A stretch of 14,510 nt of DNA, taken from Actinomycetota bacterium (GTDB lineage Bacteria > Actinomycetota > Thermoleophilia > Gaiellales > Gaiellaceae). A program made the translations under genes and the position numbers. Of this stretch, positions 13,615 through 14,510 are shown one piece after another. Position 1 is the stretch's first letter, and the number at the start of each line of letters is the position of its first letter. The stretch lies in the NCBI GenBank assembly GCA_005883245.1, contig VAXT01000074.1, positions 1 through 14,510 of the forward strand, given 5' to 3'. The notes beneath the pieces are model-generated. The model was not told where the DNA came from and searched no databases. It was given only the letters and a program-made list of their open reading frames with translations.

Positions 13615-13658
13615 CGGAAATAGGAAAGCCCGCCGCTCGGGGGGTCAATGCGGCGGGC
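13615..13658 (-). terminator. Intrinsic terminator ahead of kinase gene
   Basis: GCCCGCCGC (13628-13636) pairs with GCGGCGGGC (13650-13658): a perfect 9-bp GC stem with a 13-base loop. On the minus strand it is followed by TTTCCTATTT, a T-rich tail. On the plus strand the following bases are CTCCCA, so the terminator works for minus-strand RNA. It lies about 80 bases before the kinase ATG, which points to attenuation of the kinase or to the end of a separate small RNA. Confidence 0.65.
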
Positions 13659-13783
13659 CTCCCAGATTGCTCACCGCGGCCTTCGTGGCCAGGTACGCAC
13701 AACCGCGGTTCGCATCGCCCAGTGGCAGGACGGTAACCCGCTGCCACGCGCTTGTGAATAGGCCGGACGGCCCATCTTTGAAA
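13628..13783 (-). ncRNA. Candidate structured leader/small RNA upstream of kinase
   Basis: The region between ispH and the kinase has no gene but strong pairing. GTGGCAG (13722-13728) and CTGCCAC (13741-13747) form a 7-bp stem. A two-base GA bulge separates it from three more pairs (CGG/CCG) capped by TAAC (plus-strand letters). CACAA (13698-13702) can close around it with TTGTG (13752-13756). Between them lies the perfect palindrome AACCGCGGTT (13701-13710). GGCC pairs give further small hairpins. A minus-strand -10-like TATACA at 13786-13791 and the terminator would bound an RNA of roughly 150 nt. I do not recognise a known riboswitch class. The opposite strand (ispH leader) cannot be excluded. 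Confidence 0.4.
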
Positions 13784-13831
13784 GGTGTATAGCCGTTCCT
13801 CGATCCGAGCTCGCCCGGCCCGGCCCCCGGA

Positions 13832-13837
13832 TACCAT
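13832..13837 (+). promoter_or_regulatory. Candidate leaderless -10 box of ispH
   Basis: TACCAT ends six bases before the ispH GTG, and no ribosome-binding site precedes that codon. This matches the TANNNT-plus-7-bases layout seen ahead of ctaG and the HNH gene. No -35 box is recognised. Confidence 0.3.
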
Positions 13838-13843
13838 GGCTGC

Positions 13844-14510
13844 GTGGTTCAGCGGGTTCTTCTGGCTTCGCCGCGCGGGTACTGCGCGGGAGTCGAGCGC
13901 GCGGTCGACACGGTCGAGCAGCTCCTCGATCTGCACGGCCCGCCGGTGTACGTCCGCAAGCAGATCGTCCACAACGCCCACGTTGTCCGCGACCTCGAGG
14001 CTCGCGGCGCGATCTTCGTCGAGGACGAGCGCGAGGTGCCCGAGGGGAAGACCGTGGTGCTCTCGGCGCACGGCGTCGCGCCCGAGGTCTACGCGAATGC
14101 CGTGGCCCGCGGGCTGAACACGATCGACGCCACCTGCCCGCTCGTGAGCAAGGTGCACGTACAGGCGCGGCGCTATGCGGCCGACGGGTACACGATCCTG
14201 TTGATTGGGCACGCCGGCCACGAGGAGGTGGTGGGGACGATGGGCGAGGCGCCCGCGTCGACGATCCTCGTGCAGTCGGTCGAGGACGCGGAGGCGCTCG
14301 ACCTTCCGGCCGACGCGAGGGTCGCCTACATCACGCAGACCACGCTGTCGGTCGACGAGACGGGCGAGATCATCCAGGCGCTGCGCCGTCGGTTCCCCGC
14401 CATCCGCGCGCCGAAGAAGGAGGACATCTGTTACGCGACCTCCAACCGGCAGTGGGCCGTCAAGGACCTGCTCGGAGAGGTCGACCTCCTGCTTGTGATC
14501 GGGTCGCGCA
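13844..14510 (+). CDS. ispH: 4-hydroxy-3-methylbut-2-enyl diphosphate reductase (partial, 3' end beyond window)
   Basis: IspH (LytB) is the iron-sulfur enzyme that catalyses the last step of the MEP isoprenoid pathway, converting HMBPP to IPP and DMAPP in the cytosol. All three cluster cysteines are visible: Cys14 (PRGYCAGV), Cys98 (DATCPLVSKVH) and Cys196 (DICYATSNRQ). Substrate-binding histidines appear in VHNAH (His43), SAHGV (His76) and GHAGHEEV (His123/His126). The typical ITQTTLSVDET segment is present. 222 codons are in the window, out of roughly 300-330 expected, with no stop before the edge. GTG 13844 fits the family's N-terminus (RVLLASPRGYC). An ATG at 13836 is out of frame. It is divergent from the kinase gene. 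Confidence 0.97.
   Translation, partial: MVQRVLLASPRGYCAGVERAVDTVEQLLDLHGPPVYVRKQIVHNAHVVRDLEARGAIFVEDEREVPEGKTVVLSAHGVAPEVYANAVARGLNTIDATCPLVSKVHVQARRYAADGYTILLIGHAGHEEVVGTMGEAPASTILVQSVEDAEALDLPADARVAYITQTTLSVDETGEIIQALRRRFPAIRAPKKEDICYATSNRQWAVKDLLGEVDLLLVIGSR

Noticed and set aside
13695..13720. Possible T-box element (GAACCGCGG on the minus strand)
   Set aside because: The UGGN bulge that pairs with the tRNA end is not matched, no stem I is seen, and the downstream gene is a kinase rather than an amino-acid gene.
13722..13780. Resemblance of the minus strand (TCCGGCCTA, then GCGGGTTACCG) to the 3' half of a c-di-GMP-I riboswitch
   Set aside because: The required 5' half with its GNRA loop and the ACGCAAAGC segment is absent, and the same bases form a better 10-bp hairpin of their own.
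1..14510. CRISPR array, insertion sequence or prophage
   Set aside because: No regularly spaced long repeats, transposase, terminal inverted repeats with target duplications, or phage structural genes were seen.

Overview
This is high-GC bacterial chromosome, and the gene content suits a high-GC actinobacterium. The combination of a CtaG/CopCD block, a multi-GAF kinase, small CAP-domain secreted proteins, tRNA genes without encoded CCA and likely leaderless GTG starts recalls Thermoleophilia-like lineages. That assignment is inference; no marker in the window fixes the taxon.

Layout. Positions 1-1190 hold a minus-strand run of tRNA-His(GTG), a D-2-hydroxyacid dehydrogenase and tRNA-Arg(TCG). 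Next come a PfpI/DJ-1-family protein (minus, 1431-1988), a divergent 70-residue unknown (plus, 2112-2324) and tRNA-Arg(TCT) (plus). Behind that tRNA is a cluster of AAGGTCT repeats. A minus-strand group follows: an HTH + LAGLIDADG-like protein just 3' of tRNA-Gly(TCC), an AI-2E-family exporter and a CAP-domain lipoprotein. From 5167 to 8118 there is a tightly coupled plus-strand operon: CtaG-type cytochrome oxidase assembly factor, a two-helix protein, a six-helix protein and a CopC-CopD fusion. This looks like a copper-handling unit for a respiratory oxidase. At 8254-8727 a minus-strand HNH endonuclease gene runs into tRNA-Pro(TGG) and takes its stop codon from inside the tRNA. A secreted CAP-domain protein (plus) then meets a broken response regulator head-on. 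The regulator lies behind a 1203-residue soluble hybrid sensor kinase (five GAF, PAS, HisKA, HATPase; minus). The window ends in the divergent ispH gene, cut by the window edge.

The most unusual points are these. (1) The response regulator has lost about 30 codons together with its phospho-acceptor Asp and its reading frame, so the kinase is left without its adjacent partner. (2) Between kinase and ispH lies a structured, apparently unassigned region whose minus-strand RNA would end in a terminator before the kinase. (3) Two nuclease-like genes sit directly on tRNA genes. (4) An 18-bp motif occurs at almost the same distance (81 and 85 nt) behind two different tRNA genes. (5) Two unassigned His-containing membrane proteins lie between ctaG and copCD. 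None of these could be tested against databases here.
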